The notes under the pieces were generated by a model, which saw only the letters and a list, made by a program, of their open reading frames with translations, did no database searches and was not told the DNA's origin. Source: an uncultured Neomegalonema sp. (GTDB taxonomy: Bacteria; Pseudomonadota; Alphaproteobacteria; Rhodobacterales; Rhodobacteraceae). Taken from it: a stretch of DNA of 64,000 nt. Made by a program: the position numbers and the translations under genes. Location: contig CALDSD010000081.1 of NCBI GenBank assembly GCA_937911325.1, forward strand, positions 1 to 64,000, written 5' to 3'. This document shows positions 17,913 through 26,529 of the stretch, piece after piece (position 1 is the stretch's first letter; every line of letters starts with the position of its first letter).

Positions 17913-19787
17913 ATGGCTGCGACGCAGCGGAATGTCATCCAGCGGGGCCTCGACTATATCCTGGGCCGCAACTTCGCGATCGGGCTCGCGTCGATGATGC
18001 TGCTGGCGATTTCGGGTTTCGCAACCTGGCGCGGGATGACCGACTTCATCGCCGGCATTCAAGACAACGCCGCCTCGGTGCGCGACCCGCTTTCCGGCTC
18101 GACGGCCGCTCTGGCGTTGGCGATCGTGGTGGTGCTGACCTTTCTGATGTGGATCGCCCTGCGCGAGACGGTCAAACCGCAGCGAACCGGCAATCTCATC
18201 CTCACGACGCCGCTCTATGTCTTTCTGGTGATCTGGTCGGTCGGCTTTGGCTATGGCTACTGGTGGAGCCTGATCGCCGGCTCGGAAGCGACGCGCACAG
18301 GGCTTCAGGGACAGGCCGAGGACGTGCGCGACGCGACGGTGGGCGTCGCTTCGCGTCTTGCGGCGGTTCAAAGTCGACTGGATGCGGTTGTGCGGACCTC
18401 CGAGCGTCAGATGCAGCTTGAGGAGGCGAGCGGCGGCAGTTGCGGGGTGGCCTCGGGCCGCGGCCGCGGACCGCTCTACCGAGCGCGGGAAGGGGTGCGA
18501 AACTCTGTCCAGGCGCTGTCTGAGGAGATGAATGCGGGCTGGTTGGGCTCGATCGAAACCGATCTGGATGAATTGAACGGGCGTCTGAACACGATCGGCG
18601 ACGTGGCCGGAGCCACCGTGGCTGAACGCCAACAGGCGTTTGCGCGCGTTTCCGCCGAGTTGCGCGGCCGCGCTGCCGAGATCGCGACGCGTTCCGACGC
18701 GTTGGGCCAGGCATTCGCCTCAGACATGAGGGCTCTGGCGGGCGAGTTGGCGGTCGAGCCGGGACAACCGGGGTTCAAGTGTTACGACCCCAGCCTCGCC
18801 GCCCGTTTGAACGAAGCCGCGAACGACGCGTCCGAGCCGGCGAAGATCGATCTGCGAGAGGCGAAGTTCTCCGAAGGGGCCGCCGGCGTCGCCAACGCGG
18901 TGATGACGATCTGGACCAAACTGGGCCGGGGGGTGCAGAGCCTTTACACCGACGTGCCGCCGATCGATCCGCGCGAGGCGTTCTCGGGGCGCGATCTGAT
19001 CGCGCTCCTGGCGGCGATCGGCGTCGATATGGGACTGTTGGTCCTCGCCTTCATCAACCCGCCGGCGCTTGCGGCGGCGACGCGCGACGCGTTCGAGCGC
19101 AACATGGCGCGGGTGAGTCTCGCCAGCGACGAGGTGATCCGCGAGCTCGCACGTGCGATGAAGACGGCGATCCATGACGTGCCGGGGCTCGATCTGGAGA
19201 AGGTCCGGATGCACTTCATTTCGCACCGGGGCGAGGGGTATTTCATCACCCCCAATCTCTACCGGTGCGGCGATCGGGTCGGGGATGATCAGGCGGAGGA
19301 CCCGCAGGCGGAGATCCGCCGTGGCGTGGCCATGAACCAGATGGCCGGGATCTTTGACGAATACGGCATCATCGAGCCGATGACGGAGGATGATCGAAAG
19401 CAGTTCTGGCGCGATGATCCGCGTCGGCTCTCGCCGGAGCTGATGGAGCAAGGACTGCCGGACGCCGCGCGCGAGAAGATCGAGGGCGAGGTCGAGAAAC
19501 AGCTGACCGAGGCCTGGGGCGAAGGCGGGGAGGCTGGTCTGTTCGGCAAGGCCCGCCACGCGCTCGAGGTCGCGGGCTGGTCGGTGGCCGCGCGCAACAA
19601 TCCCGAGATCTGGCCGCTCAAGAGCAAGGTTGGGCTGACGCCGTTATTGTACGCCGTGGCGGTGGCGTCCGGCTATGATCCGGATAATGACGGGCTTCAG
19701 TCAGGCTTGACCGATCGCAGCGAAGCCGCGGCCCTTCTGGAAGGCGACGCAGTCAAGCGGATCGAGGACAAATCGCAGGGCGCTTAG
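17913..19787 (+). CDS. unrecognised membrane protein with coiled-coil
   Basis: 624 residues from an ATG preceded by GGGAGGGG. Three hydrophobic helices lie near residues 21-40, 64-84 and 97-118, then a long heptad-like region (about 130-300) rich in Ala, Glu and Arg. A further membrane segment follows near 365-390, then a cytoplasmic-looking C-terminal half of about 230 residues. The membrane-coil-membrane layout resembles the DUF4407 type, but I cannot assign it. No enzyme motif seen. It stands alone between the zinc-ribbon gene (divergent) and the minus-strand membrane-protein pair (convergent). Confidence 0.7.
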   Translation: MAATQRNVIQRGLDYILGRNFAIGLASMMLLAISGFATWRGMTDFIAGIQDNAASVRDPLSGSTAALALAIVVVLTFLMWIALRETVKPQRTGNLILTTPLYVFLVIWSVGFGYGYWWSLIAGSEATRTGLQGQAEDVRDATVGVASRLAAVQSRLDAVVRTSERQMQLEEASGGSCGVASGRGRGPLYRAREGVRNSVQALSEEMNAGWLGSIETDLDELNGRLNTIGDVAGATVAERQQAFARVSAELRGRAAEIATRSDALGQAFASDMRALAGELAVEPGQPGFKCYDPSLAARLNEAANDASEPAKIDLREAKFSEGAAGVANAVMTIWTKLGRGVQSLYTDVPPIDPREAFSGRDLIALLAAIGVDMGLLVLAFINPPALAAATRDAFERNMARVSLASDEVIRELARAMKTAIHDVPGLDLEKVRMHFISHRGEGYFITPNLYRCGDRVGDDQAEDPQAEIRRGVAMNQMAGIFDEYGIIEPMTEDDRKQFWRDDPRRLSPELMEQGLPDAAREKIEGEVEKQLTEAWGEGGEAGLFGKARHALEVAGWSVAARNNPEIWPLKSKVGLTPLLYAVAVASGYDPDNDGLQSGLTDRSEAAALLEGDAVKRIEDKSQGA

Positions 19788-19849
19788 CGGGCGATCCCTG
19801 TGCGCGGTCGCTGAAGAAAGGTCCGCCACGCTTCTGCGTGACGTGTGAC

Positions 19850-20206
19850 CTATGGGCCTGCTAAGTACAGACCGTAGATCGCCCAGGGCGCGTAGTGAAA
19901 ACTCGTTACAAAGGCAGCGCCGCCAAACATCAGCGTGCATGCGGCGTTTAACGAACTGGCGCATGCTGTTACTATGGCTTTTTGTGGAAACTTATAGATC
20001 AATAGAATATTCAAAGAAAAAATCAATATAACTGTCAGCGCCCATTTTAACTCAACCTCATGAATGAATATACCAAAGCTCGGCAGGTAGATCTCGGCGG
20101 CGACTGGAATGGCGGCGTTGATTGCAAATAGAAAAATATAGAATTCTGATATTTCGAACTGAACGTCATTGTCGACATCGGATATATTCTGGATCAATCG
20201 CTTCAT
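19850..20206 (-). CDS. small membrane protein, AT-rich, paralogue of next gene
   Basis: 118 residues from the ATG at 20206 with four predicted membrane helices (about 20-38, 44-62, 66-84 and 95-113). Base composition is far richer in A and T than its neighbours, with AT-rich codons such as ATA and AAA. Its C-terminal segment GGAAFVTS matches GGTAFLTS of the protein encoded at 20353-20772, and both have four helices in the same order. No clear ribosome-binding site. Function unknown. Confidence 0.55.
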   Translation of the reverse strand: MKRLIQNISDVDNDVQFEISEFYIFLFAINAAIPVAAEIYLPSFGIFIHEVELKWALTVILIFSLNILLIYKFPQKAIVTACASSLNAACTLMFGGAAFVTSFHYAPWAIYGLYLAGP

Positions 20207-20352
20207 AGTGCTGTATCGCCTAATGCATGGGGCCGGTGTGTTCGCGACCCGGTCAGAAAAATCGCGCGCATCGAGTTTCGCAGAGTGTTCGGGTCTTGGC
20301 CGGCCAGAGCAGGCCAGGCGCGCGTCTCCTAGCTCTGGCTCAGAATGGCGCG

Positions 20353-20772
20353 TCATCTCTCCCAAGCGGAGGGCCATTCCGGGGGAGAGGTGAGAAAAGC
20401 TGTTCCGCCCATGTCGTAAGCGCTTGCGAAATCGTCGAGGTAGAAACTGCCCCCGATCGCGCCGCTTGCGAGGAGATTCAGGGCGATCAGCCATCCGGTC
20501 AATCGTTTGAAAGCGCGGGCATATTCCAGAACATAGAGATTTATGGCGAGGATCGCGCCAACCACGGCCAGCCACAGGGCGAACAGGTCCTCGCAAGCAA
20601 CGATCTTATACAGCCCCAGGACCTTCACCGCATAAAGGTCGTGTATGACCGGTAGGATCACATTGGCGAATGCAAGAAGCGCAAAGCTTGTCGGAAAGAC
20701 AAAGCGGTAGATCCGCTCGCCGTTCTCTCGGGTCGCGATCTTGACGCGCACGTTGGTCGGTCCTGGCTTCAT
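20353..20772 (-). CDS. small four-helix membrane protein
   Basis: 139 residues with four hydrophobic segments (about 24-44, 60-82, 92-110 and 118-132). The N-terminus is soluble and basic. A shared layout and the GGTAFLTS motif link it to the 118-residue protein downstream. It begins 44 bases past ubiH-like on the same strand, so it may be the third gene of a HAD nucleotidase, hydroxylase, membrane-protein unit. No family recognised. Confidence 0.6.
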   Translation of the reverse strand: MKPGPTNVRVKIATRENGERIYRFVFPTSFALLAFANVILPVIHDLYAVKVLGLYKIVACEDLFALWLAVVGAILAINLYVLEYARAFKRLTGWLIALNLLASGAIGGSFYLDDFASAYDMGGTAFLTSPPEWPSAWER

Positions 20773-20816
20773 CTCGCCAAGAATAGGGGAATAGTCCCGT
20801 TTGTGATAGCGGCTTT

Positions 20817-22043
20817 CTAACTCGCGCCGCCCATGCCGTAGCGCATCGCCGTCTGTTTCAGCGGCTTCAGGCCGGCGATCGCTTGTAGGCCATAGCGGCG
20901 GAGGTCGCGGATCGGTTTGAAGGGTCCGATCGCCGCCTGGTTGAGCGCTGCTGTCGCAGACACGCGCGCCGCCGCGTCGCTCCAGCGCGCGCGGGTATAT
21001 CGGGACAATAGACCCTCATCGCCGATGTCCCGACCCGCCGTCCGGGCCTCAAGCGCCAGATCGAGCAGCGTTTCCGCGTCTTTGAGAGACATGTTCAGTC
21101 CTTGCGCGCCGATTGGCGGCACCACATGGGCGGCTTCCGCAACCAGTGCGGCGCGCGGCGCGTGCCAGCGGTCGGCGATCATCGACACCATCGGCCAGGA
21201 GGCGCGGCGCGAGGCGAGCCGCAAATGCCCCAGAACGCCTTGGGAGCGTTCGTTCACCGCGGCCTCGAAGGCTGCGTCGTCCATCGCCGTCAACCGATCG
21301 GTTTCGACGAAACTCTCCATCCACACGACGGAGGAGCGATGCTCGACACCCCCTTCAGGGCGTTGGCGATCGAGGTAGGGCACCAGGGTAAAGGGTCCGC
21401 CCGTGCGCAGGATCTCGGTCGAGACGTTTTGATGGGGACGGTCATGGGCGACGATGAAGACCATCGCGCGCTGTGGGTAGTCGATCCGCTTCACCCCAAT
21501 TCCGAGCCTCTCTCGAACCACTGAATTCCGCCCGTCGGCGCCAATGACCAGCTTGGCGCGCAATCGTGTTCCGTCGGACAGAGTCGCCAACGCCGCGTCG
21601 TCGCGGAAGACCAGATGGGTCAGCTCCGCCGGCGCGCGCAGGTCGGCATGCTCAAGCCCGCCGAGGCGGTTCAGCAACGCCGCCCGCAAGTCGGTGTTGG
21701 CGATGTTCGCCCCGAAAACCGGCTGCTCGATCTCGTCGGCGTTGAAGTCGACCGAAGCGGGTTCGCCGTCGCCGTCGCCCGCGTCCATCATCCGCATAAC
21801 GGCGAGGTCGCTCGCTTTCTCGCCCGCCTGCGGCCAGGCCTGGGCCCGTTTGAGGGTTTCGATCGACGGGATCAGCAGCGCGGTCGTGCGTAGATCCGCG
21901 TCGGAGCGATCGAGATCAAGCACGGGTTCGGCCTTGTCGATACAGACAGTCGCAAACCCTTCCTGGGCGAAAAGCGCTGTCGCGGTCAGCCCCGCGGGCC
22001 CGCCGCCCACCACCAGAACATCGCAGTCGATTATGTCCATCAT
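20817..22043 (-). CDS. UbiH/UbiF-family FAD-dependent hydroxylase
   Basis: 408-residue flavoprotein monooxygenase of the ubiquinone-hydroxylase group, which adds a ring hydroxyl using NAD(P)H and oxygen. The FAD dinucleotide loop is VVGGGPAGL (about residues 11-19), the second motif is IGADGRNS, and the third is AEAAHVVPPIGAQGLNM. In the third motif the usual GDAAH reads AEAAH, which keeps an acid but loses the glycine. The start is ATG 22043 or the next codon, 22040. It sits 51 bases after the HAD gene on the same strand. Which ring position it acts on cannot be told. Confidence 0.85.
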   Translation of the reverse strand: MMDIIDCDVLVVGGGPAGLTATALFAQEGFATVCIDKAEPVLDLDRSDADLRTTALLIPSIETLKRAQAWPQAGEKASDLAVMRMMDAGDGDGEPASVDFNADEIEQPVFGANIANTDLRAALLNRLGGLEHADLRAPAELTHLVFRDDAALATLSDGTRLRAKLVIGADGRNSVVRERLGIGVKRIDYPQRAMVFIVAHDRPHQNVSTEILRTGGPFTLVPYLDRQRPEGGVEHRSSVVWMESFVETDRLTAMDDAAFEAAVNERSQGVLGHLRLASRRASWPMVSMIADRWHAPRAALVAEAAHVVPPIGAQGLNMSLKDAETLLDLALEARTAGRDIGDEGLLSRYTRARWSDAAARVSATAALNQAAIGPFKPIRDLRRYGLQAIAGLKPLKQTAMRYGMGGAS

Positions 22044-22094
22044 GACTGTGTACCTAGGTGTCGAAACGGGATGGGCGATGCGGCGAAACGACCG

Positions 22095-22757
22095 TCACGT
22101 CAATTGTCTCAGAAAAGCGGTGAGGTCCTCCGCCACGTAGTGCACGTGGTCGCCATCGGCGCCTTCCGAGGCATGCGCGTCGTCGGTCGGCGTCCAGACC
22201 GTCTTCATCCCAAGTTCGTGGGGAACTTCGAGATTGCGCGCCGTATCCTCGAACATCGCGGCGCTGGCCGGCGCGATCTTGGTTGTCTTCAGAACCATTT
22301 CAAAGGCGGCCCGGTGCGGCTTTGGCAGATAGGCGCTGTCTTCGATGCCGAACACGCCGTCAAACACCTCGGCGATGCCAAGTTGCGCGATGACGCGGTC
22401 GCCATGTCCTCTCGACCCGTTCGTGTAGACGATCTTGCGGCCGGGCAACGCCTCTATCGCGGCGCCGAGCGCCGGATCCTTGGCGACGCTGCTCAGATCG
22501 ATGTCGTGCACATACTGCAGGAAGTCCTCCGGCGGCATGTCGTGCTCGCGCATCAGGCCACGCAACGTCGTGCCGTGTTCGCGCCAGTAATCGCCGCGCA
22601 GTTTGTTGGCGCTGTCGGCGTCGAGGCCCAGGGCCGACGAGATGAAGTCGGTCATCCTCATGTCGATCTGATCGAACAGCCGACACCGGTGGTCGTAGAG
22701 CGTATTGTCGAGGTCGAAGATCCAGGCGTCGACATGGGCGAAGGCGTCTTTGGGCAT
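22095..22757 (-). CDS. HAD-family pyrimidine 5'-nucleotidase
   Basis: 220 residues, haloacid-dehalogenase fold. The nucleophile motif is FDLDNTLYDH (about residues 14-23), motif II is YTNGS, and motif III lies around KPHRAAF and MFEDTARNL. The LDNTLYDH form with a helical cap (LRGDYWREHGTTLRGLM) is typical of the pyrimidine 5'-nucleotidase (SDT1-like) subgroup that dephosphorylates UMP and CMP. AGGAAG precedes the ATG. First gene of a minus-strand run with the UbiH-type hydroxylase. Confidence 0.85.
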   Translation of the reverse strand: MPKDAFAHVDAWIFDLDNTLYDHRCRLFDQIDMRMTDFISSALGLDADSANKLRGDYWREHGTTLRGLMREHDMPPEDFLQYVHDIDLSSVAKDPALGAAIEALPGRKIVYTNGSRGHGDRVIAQLGIAEVFDGVFGIEDSAYLPKPHRAAFEMVLKTTKIAPASAAMFEDTARNLEVPHELGMKTVWTPTDDAHASEGADGDHVHYVAEDLTAFLRQLT

Positions 22758-22951
22758 GGATCTTCCTAGATCTGGCGGCGAATCAGTGCGTGGCGCCGGC
22801 GACGCAATACGGTCTTTCGCACGAAATGACGCGAATCAATATTTGTCCTACCAAAACTTGGTCCTAATAATACCTAGCGAGGTGGGTGGTTCACCTGAGA
22901 TCGGCAATGTCCGCCGCGGCCAGCCGGGCGAGACAGCAAGAGGAGTGCGAG

Positions 22952-23716
22952 ATGGGCCCATTGCGCCTCATTCGCGGACGCTATGCGGTGCGTCTCGCTG
23001 AGACCAAAGACGACGTTCGCGCGGCCCAGAAGCTGCGGCATGACGTGTTTATCGCCGGACGGGAAGTCGCATCGTCTGAAACAAGGTCCGCTGGGCTGGA
23101 CGCCGACGACATCGACCCATTGTGCGATCACGTTCTGATCGAAGAACGCAAGTCCGGCCAGCTGATTTGCTGTTTCCGGCTTCTGCCGCTCGAGAACGGC
23201 GAGCAGATCGACCGCTCTTACTCCGCCAGATACTATGAGCTGTCGTCGCTGCGCGAGTTTGACGGTCCCATGGTCGAGATGGGCCGGTTCTGCATCGATC
23301 CGGAGCATCGGAATGCGGACGTTCTGCGTTTCGCGTGGGCGGCGATGAGCCGGTATGTCGATGAACGCGGGGTCGAACTGCTGTTTGGTTGTTCGAGCTT
23401 CGAAGGCAATGACACGGAAGCCTATGCGGACGTGTTCGCCATGCTCACAGAGAAGCACTTGGCGCCGAAGCGTTGGCTGCCGAGGGTCAAGGCTCCGTAT
23501 GTCTTCCGCTTTGCGAAGAAGCTGCGCCTGCGCCGTCCGGATCCGGTTAAGGCCATGCGCGGAATGCCGCCGTTGTTGCGGGGGTATCTGTCGCTTGGGG
23601 GATGGGTCAGCGATCATGCGGTGATCGATAAGGACCTGAACACCCTGCATGTCTTTACCGGGTTGGAGGTAAAGCGCGTGCCAAGCTCCAAAGTGCGGTT
23701 GTTGCGCCAGGCGTGA
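22952..23716 (+). CDS. olsB: OlsB-type N-acyltransferase (ornithine lipid synthesis)
   Basis: 254 residues, GNAT-like N-acyltransferase. OlsB transfers a 3-hydroxyacyl chain from acyl carrier protein to the alpha-amino group of ornithine, giving lyso-ornithine lipid at the membrane. Family signs are LRHDVF near residue 33, the EMGRFCIDPEHR core and FGCSSFEG. The start at 22952 is set by AGGAG 6 bases upstream. The usual partner olsA (O-acyltransferase) is not in the window. Some relatives make other acyl-amino acids, so the amino acceptor is inferred. Confidence 0.72.
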   Translation: MGPLRLIRGRYAVRLAETKDDVRAAQKLRHDVFIAGREVASSETRSAGLDADDIDPLCDHVLIEERKSGQLICCFRLLPLENGEQIDRSYSARYYELSSLREFDGPMVEMGRFCIDPEHRNADVLRFAWAAMSRYVDERGVELLFGCSSFEGNDTEAYADVFAMLTEKHLAPKRWLPRVKAPYVFRFAKKLRLRRPDPVKAMRGMPPLLRGYLSLGGWVSDHAVIDKDLNTLHVFTGLEVKRVPSSKVRLLRQA

Positions 23717-23843
23717 TCTTTCGGCCGGTTCGGGCCTGCGTTAGCGCCGATTAACAACGGTCGCAAACCTCTCATTAACGTGGTTACGGCACGCTCTGTG
23801 CGTGCACGCCTGTTTGCTAGGCGCAAATGAGAGAGAGCGAACG

Positions 23844-24170
23844 ATGAATGCCCTTCGCAAACGACTGATGTCCGGCCAGGAAGGCCGCGCATTCCCCCGC
23901 GTAAGCGGCCTGCCCGTTTTCGTGACCGTTGACGGCGAAACCTACCGCGCCCGCGATTGGTCGATCGGTGGAATTGGCCTTCGCGACTATCCAGCCGAGG
24001 TAAAGGTTGGCGATCACATCAGTGGAGAGCTGCGTCCATCGGACAATCGCGCCTGCGGTGTGAAGTTCGTCGGCGAAGTCGCCTGGACAGACGGCGACGG
24101 CTCAGTTGGACTGCGATTGCTGTTCGTCCCCGTCGGAGACGCGGCGAACCAGCCTGAGTCGCAGGACTAG
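23844..24170 (+). CDS. PilZ-domain protein
   Basis: 108 residues forming a single PilZ domain, the c-di-GMP receptor fold. Both ligand signatures are present: RAFPR (RxxxR) and DWSIGG (DxSxxG), so binding of c-di-GMP is likely. The start at 23844 follows a GAGAGAG purine stretch; an upstream in-frame ATG at 23802 lacks one. No output domain is attached, so it probably acts through a partner protein. Single gene; a stable hairpin follows. Confidence 0.85.
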   Translation: MNALRKRLMSGQEGRAFPRVSGLPVFVTVDGETYRARDWSIGGIGLRDYPAEVKVGDHISGELRPSDNRACGVKFVGEVAWTDGDGSVGLRLLFVPVGDAANQPESQD

Positions 24171-24189
24171 ACTTCCCCTTTCCTTCACA

Positions 24190-24209
24190 GGGAAGCGTTC
24201 GCGCTTCCC
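24190..24209 (+). other. UUCG-capped hairpin after the PilZ gene
   Basis: GGGAAGCG and CGCTTCCC form a perfect 8-bp stem around TTCG, an exceptionally stable tetraloop. No T-run follows, so it is either a rho-assisted 3' end or an mRNA-stabilising structure. Confidence 0.5.
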
Positions 24210-24268
24210 GAAACGGGTTCAGACGACCTACTGTTCTCTGATGAGACAGATTGAGGTCGTTTTGAGAT

Positions 24269-25222
24269 ATGCCTGATACGCGTCTTCGCACAATTCTCAC
24301 GCAGTTTGGGGCGCCGACCGCCGAAACGCTGCGTTTCAACGCGACGCTCCGCGAGAAATTGCAAGGTCTTCCACCGCCCTGGGAGGTCGATATCGACCTG
24401 ATGCGCGCGCTGCGCGCTGAAGGCAAAGGGATCTTGCCGATCGACGGGCCTTTGCCGGACGCTGAATGGCGTGTTCTTGATGACGGCGCGGGCCGTATCC
24501 GGCTGATCGAGCATTCGGCGCCAAAGGGCGTCTACGTCCATATCCACGGCGGCGGTTGGACGTTCGGAGCGCCTGAGCAGTTCGACGGTCGAAACCTGCG
24601 TTTGTCAAAGGCTGCGGACGTGACGGTCGTCTCTGTTCAATACCGTTTGGCGCCTGAGCATAAGTGGCCGACCTGCGCCGATGATTGTGAAGCAGCGGTT
24701 CTCTGGGCTCTGGAGCACGCTGGGGACTTGCCGGTGTTTATCGGCGGCGAGTCTGCGGGTGGTCATCTTGCGGCGGCGTCGCTGCTGCGCCTTAGGGAAA
24801 AGGGGCTGCTGTCGCGGATCCGCGCAGCGGTCCTGATCTATGGCTGTTTTGATCTTCGTGGCGCGCCGGCGCTTCGAAACTGGGGGGACGAGAACCTGAT
24901 CCTGTCGACGCCGATCGTCGACTGGTTCATCAACAACCTGATCAGCGGCGCCGCGCAGGCCGATGATCCGCTGGTCTCGCCCCTCCTCGCTGACCTTCAC
25001 GACATGCCGCCGGCGCTGTTTTGTGTGGGAACGCTCGACCCGTTGGTTGACGACACGCTGTTCATGGCCGAACGGTGGCGCGCGGCGGGGGCCGAGAGCC
25101 AGTTGGCGGTTTGGCCGGGCGGGGTCCATGCGTTCGACTACTTTGATCGACCTGAATTCGAGCTGCCGATCGCGCTCGAATTGCAAGAAGACGTTGCGAA
25201 CTTCATCCGAGCGCGCCTCTGA
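24269..25222 (+). CDS. alpha/beta hydrolase, hormone-sensitive-lipase type
   Basis: 317 residues. The oxyanion-hole motif HGGGW (about residues 92-96) and nucleophile elbow GESAGG (Ser about 161) place it in the HSL esterase family (alpha/beta hydrolase fold 3). A DPLVDD segment and the GGVHAFDYF histidine complete the triad. No signal peptide, so it is cytoplasmic. Natural ester substrate unknown. Confidence 0.85.
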   Translation: MPDTRLRTILTQFGAPTAETLRFNATLREKLQGLPPPWEVDIDLMRALRAEGKGILPIDGPLPDAEWRVLDDGAGRIRLIEHSAPKGVYVHIHGGGWTFGAPEQFDGRNLRLSKAADVTVVSVQYRLAPEHKWPTCADDCEAAVLWALEHAGDLPVFIGGESAGGHLAAASLLRLREKGLLSRIRAAVLIYGCFDLRGAPALRNWGDENLILSTPIVDWFINNLISGAAQADDPLVSPLLADLHDMPPALFCVGTLDPLVDDTLFMAERWRAAGAESQLAVWPGGVHAFDYFDRPEFELPIALELQEDVANFIRARL

Positions 25223-25394
25223 AGCCTGGCGGGCCTGGCGCGTTGACACAGCCTGTGGTCGCGCACACGCCGCCGCGGAACCCCGATCGCGGATTTCCAC
25301 CCCTTCAAATGGCTGTGAACCGTCGCCACATGAACGTGACCGGAAGATTGAAGCGGTCCGACTTTGATCGGCCCGCAGAAGCGAGGTCGCATAA

Positions 25395-25577
25395 ATGTCC
25401 GCCCCGTGGTTCTACATCCTTGGCGTCTTGGGGATCTTCGTGATGGCGTGGTTGGCGGAAAAGGCCTTCGGCGACGGCGGAACCTACGACGCACGGGACG
25501 AAGACTTTTGGGATTATGAGGACCGCAAGGACGCGCGCCACGATCGTGGGCGGCGTCGGCGTCGCAAACGCGGGTAG
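25395..25577 (+). CDS. small single-helix membrane protein
   Basis: 60 residues. One hydrophobic helix (residues 5-21) is followed by an acidic patch and an Arg/Lys-rich tail (RRRRRKRG). The ATG follows a purine-rich stretch (GAAGCGAGG). Codon use fits the neighbours. No family recognised; it may be a membrane-anchored nucleic-acid- or lipid-contacting peptide. Confidence 0.5.
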   Translation: MSAPWFYILGVLGIFVMAWLAEKAFGDGGTYDARDEDFWDYEDRKDARHDRGRRRRRKRG

Positions 25578-25629
25578 ACGGCGTTAACCTGGCTCGACGC
25601 GAACACGCGCGGGAAAGGATCAAACGGCG

Positions 25630-26472
25630 ATGCGCAACGAACGTCTTCCTTCACTCGACTATGAAGCGGAATACAACAATCGCGCGCGTGTGCCCGAGCA
25701 CATGGCGATCATCGGACAGTGGGGTCGAGACGCCGCGGCGGCGCGCGACGAACTCGGCGGGCCGCGCGACCTTGCATACGGCGAAGCGCCGCGCAACGTG
25801 TTGGACGGGTTCACGCCGACAGGTTCCATCAACGGCGCTGTCGTGATGTTCATCCATGGCGGCTACTGGCAAACGCTCGATAAATCGAGCTTTAGCCACA
25901 TGGCGCGAGGCCCTGTCGCCCATGGCGTTAGCGTTTACATTCCAAGTTACACGCTGTGCCCGGACGTTCGGATTTCCGACATCATAGCGGAAATGCGGAC
26001 AGCCGCGATCGCTGTTCATCGCCTGACCGGGAGTCGGGTCGTGGTCGCAGGGCATTCCGCCGGAGGGCATCTCGCCGCGGCGCTGCTCGCGACCGAATGG
26101 CCTGCGATCTCCGATGATCTGCCTGCCGACTTGGTCACCTCCGCCTATTCCATCTCGGGCGTCTTCGAGCTCGCGCCGCTCGTGCACACAAGCATCAACG
26201 GCGCGCTGGGGCTCGACGCTGCGTCAGCCGCTGCGGTCAGCCCAGCGCTTTGGGCCGCGCCCACAGGCAAGACTTGTGATGCGGTTGTCGGCGGAGCAGA
26301 AAGTTCGGAGTTTCACCGACAGAGCGCGGATCTCGCGCACAGCTGGGGAGCCGCCGGCGTCGCCACCCGGTATGAGAGCGTTCCCTATGCCAACCATTTC
26401 GACGTCATTGCGCCGATGGCGGATCCTGACAGCGCGATGACGGCTCGGCTCGTCCAACTCGCAAAGCTCTAG
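25630..26472 (+). CDS. alpha/beta hydrolase, arylformamidase-like
   Basis: 280 residues. The N-terminal YNNRARVPEH segment and HGGYW oxyanion motif are typical of the kynurenine-formamidase-like branch of alpha/beta hydrolases. The nucleophile elbow is AGHSAGGH, and NHFDV carries the catalytic histidine. No other tryptophan-catabolism gene is in the window, so a role in kynurenine production is not supported by context; a general amidase/esterase is equally possible. Confidence 0.75.
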   Translation: MRNERLPSLDYEAEYNNRARVPEHMAIIGQWGRDAAAARDELGGPRDLAYGEAPRNVLDGFTPTGSINGAVVMFIHGGYWQTLDKSSFSHMARGPVAHGVSVYIPSYTLCPDVRISDIIAEMRTAAIAVHRLTGSRVVVAGHSAGGHLAAALLATEWPAISDDLPADLVTSAYSISGVFELAPLVHTSINGALGLDAASAAAVSPALWAAPTGKTCDAVVGGAESSEFHRQSADLAHSWGAAGVATRYESVPYANHFDVIAPMADPDSAMTARLVQLAKL

Positions 26473-26529
26473 GCGAAATTCGACTAAAAGTTTACCGACC
26501 TTTCATCCCGTGTGCGGGAAAAGTCCCCA

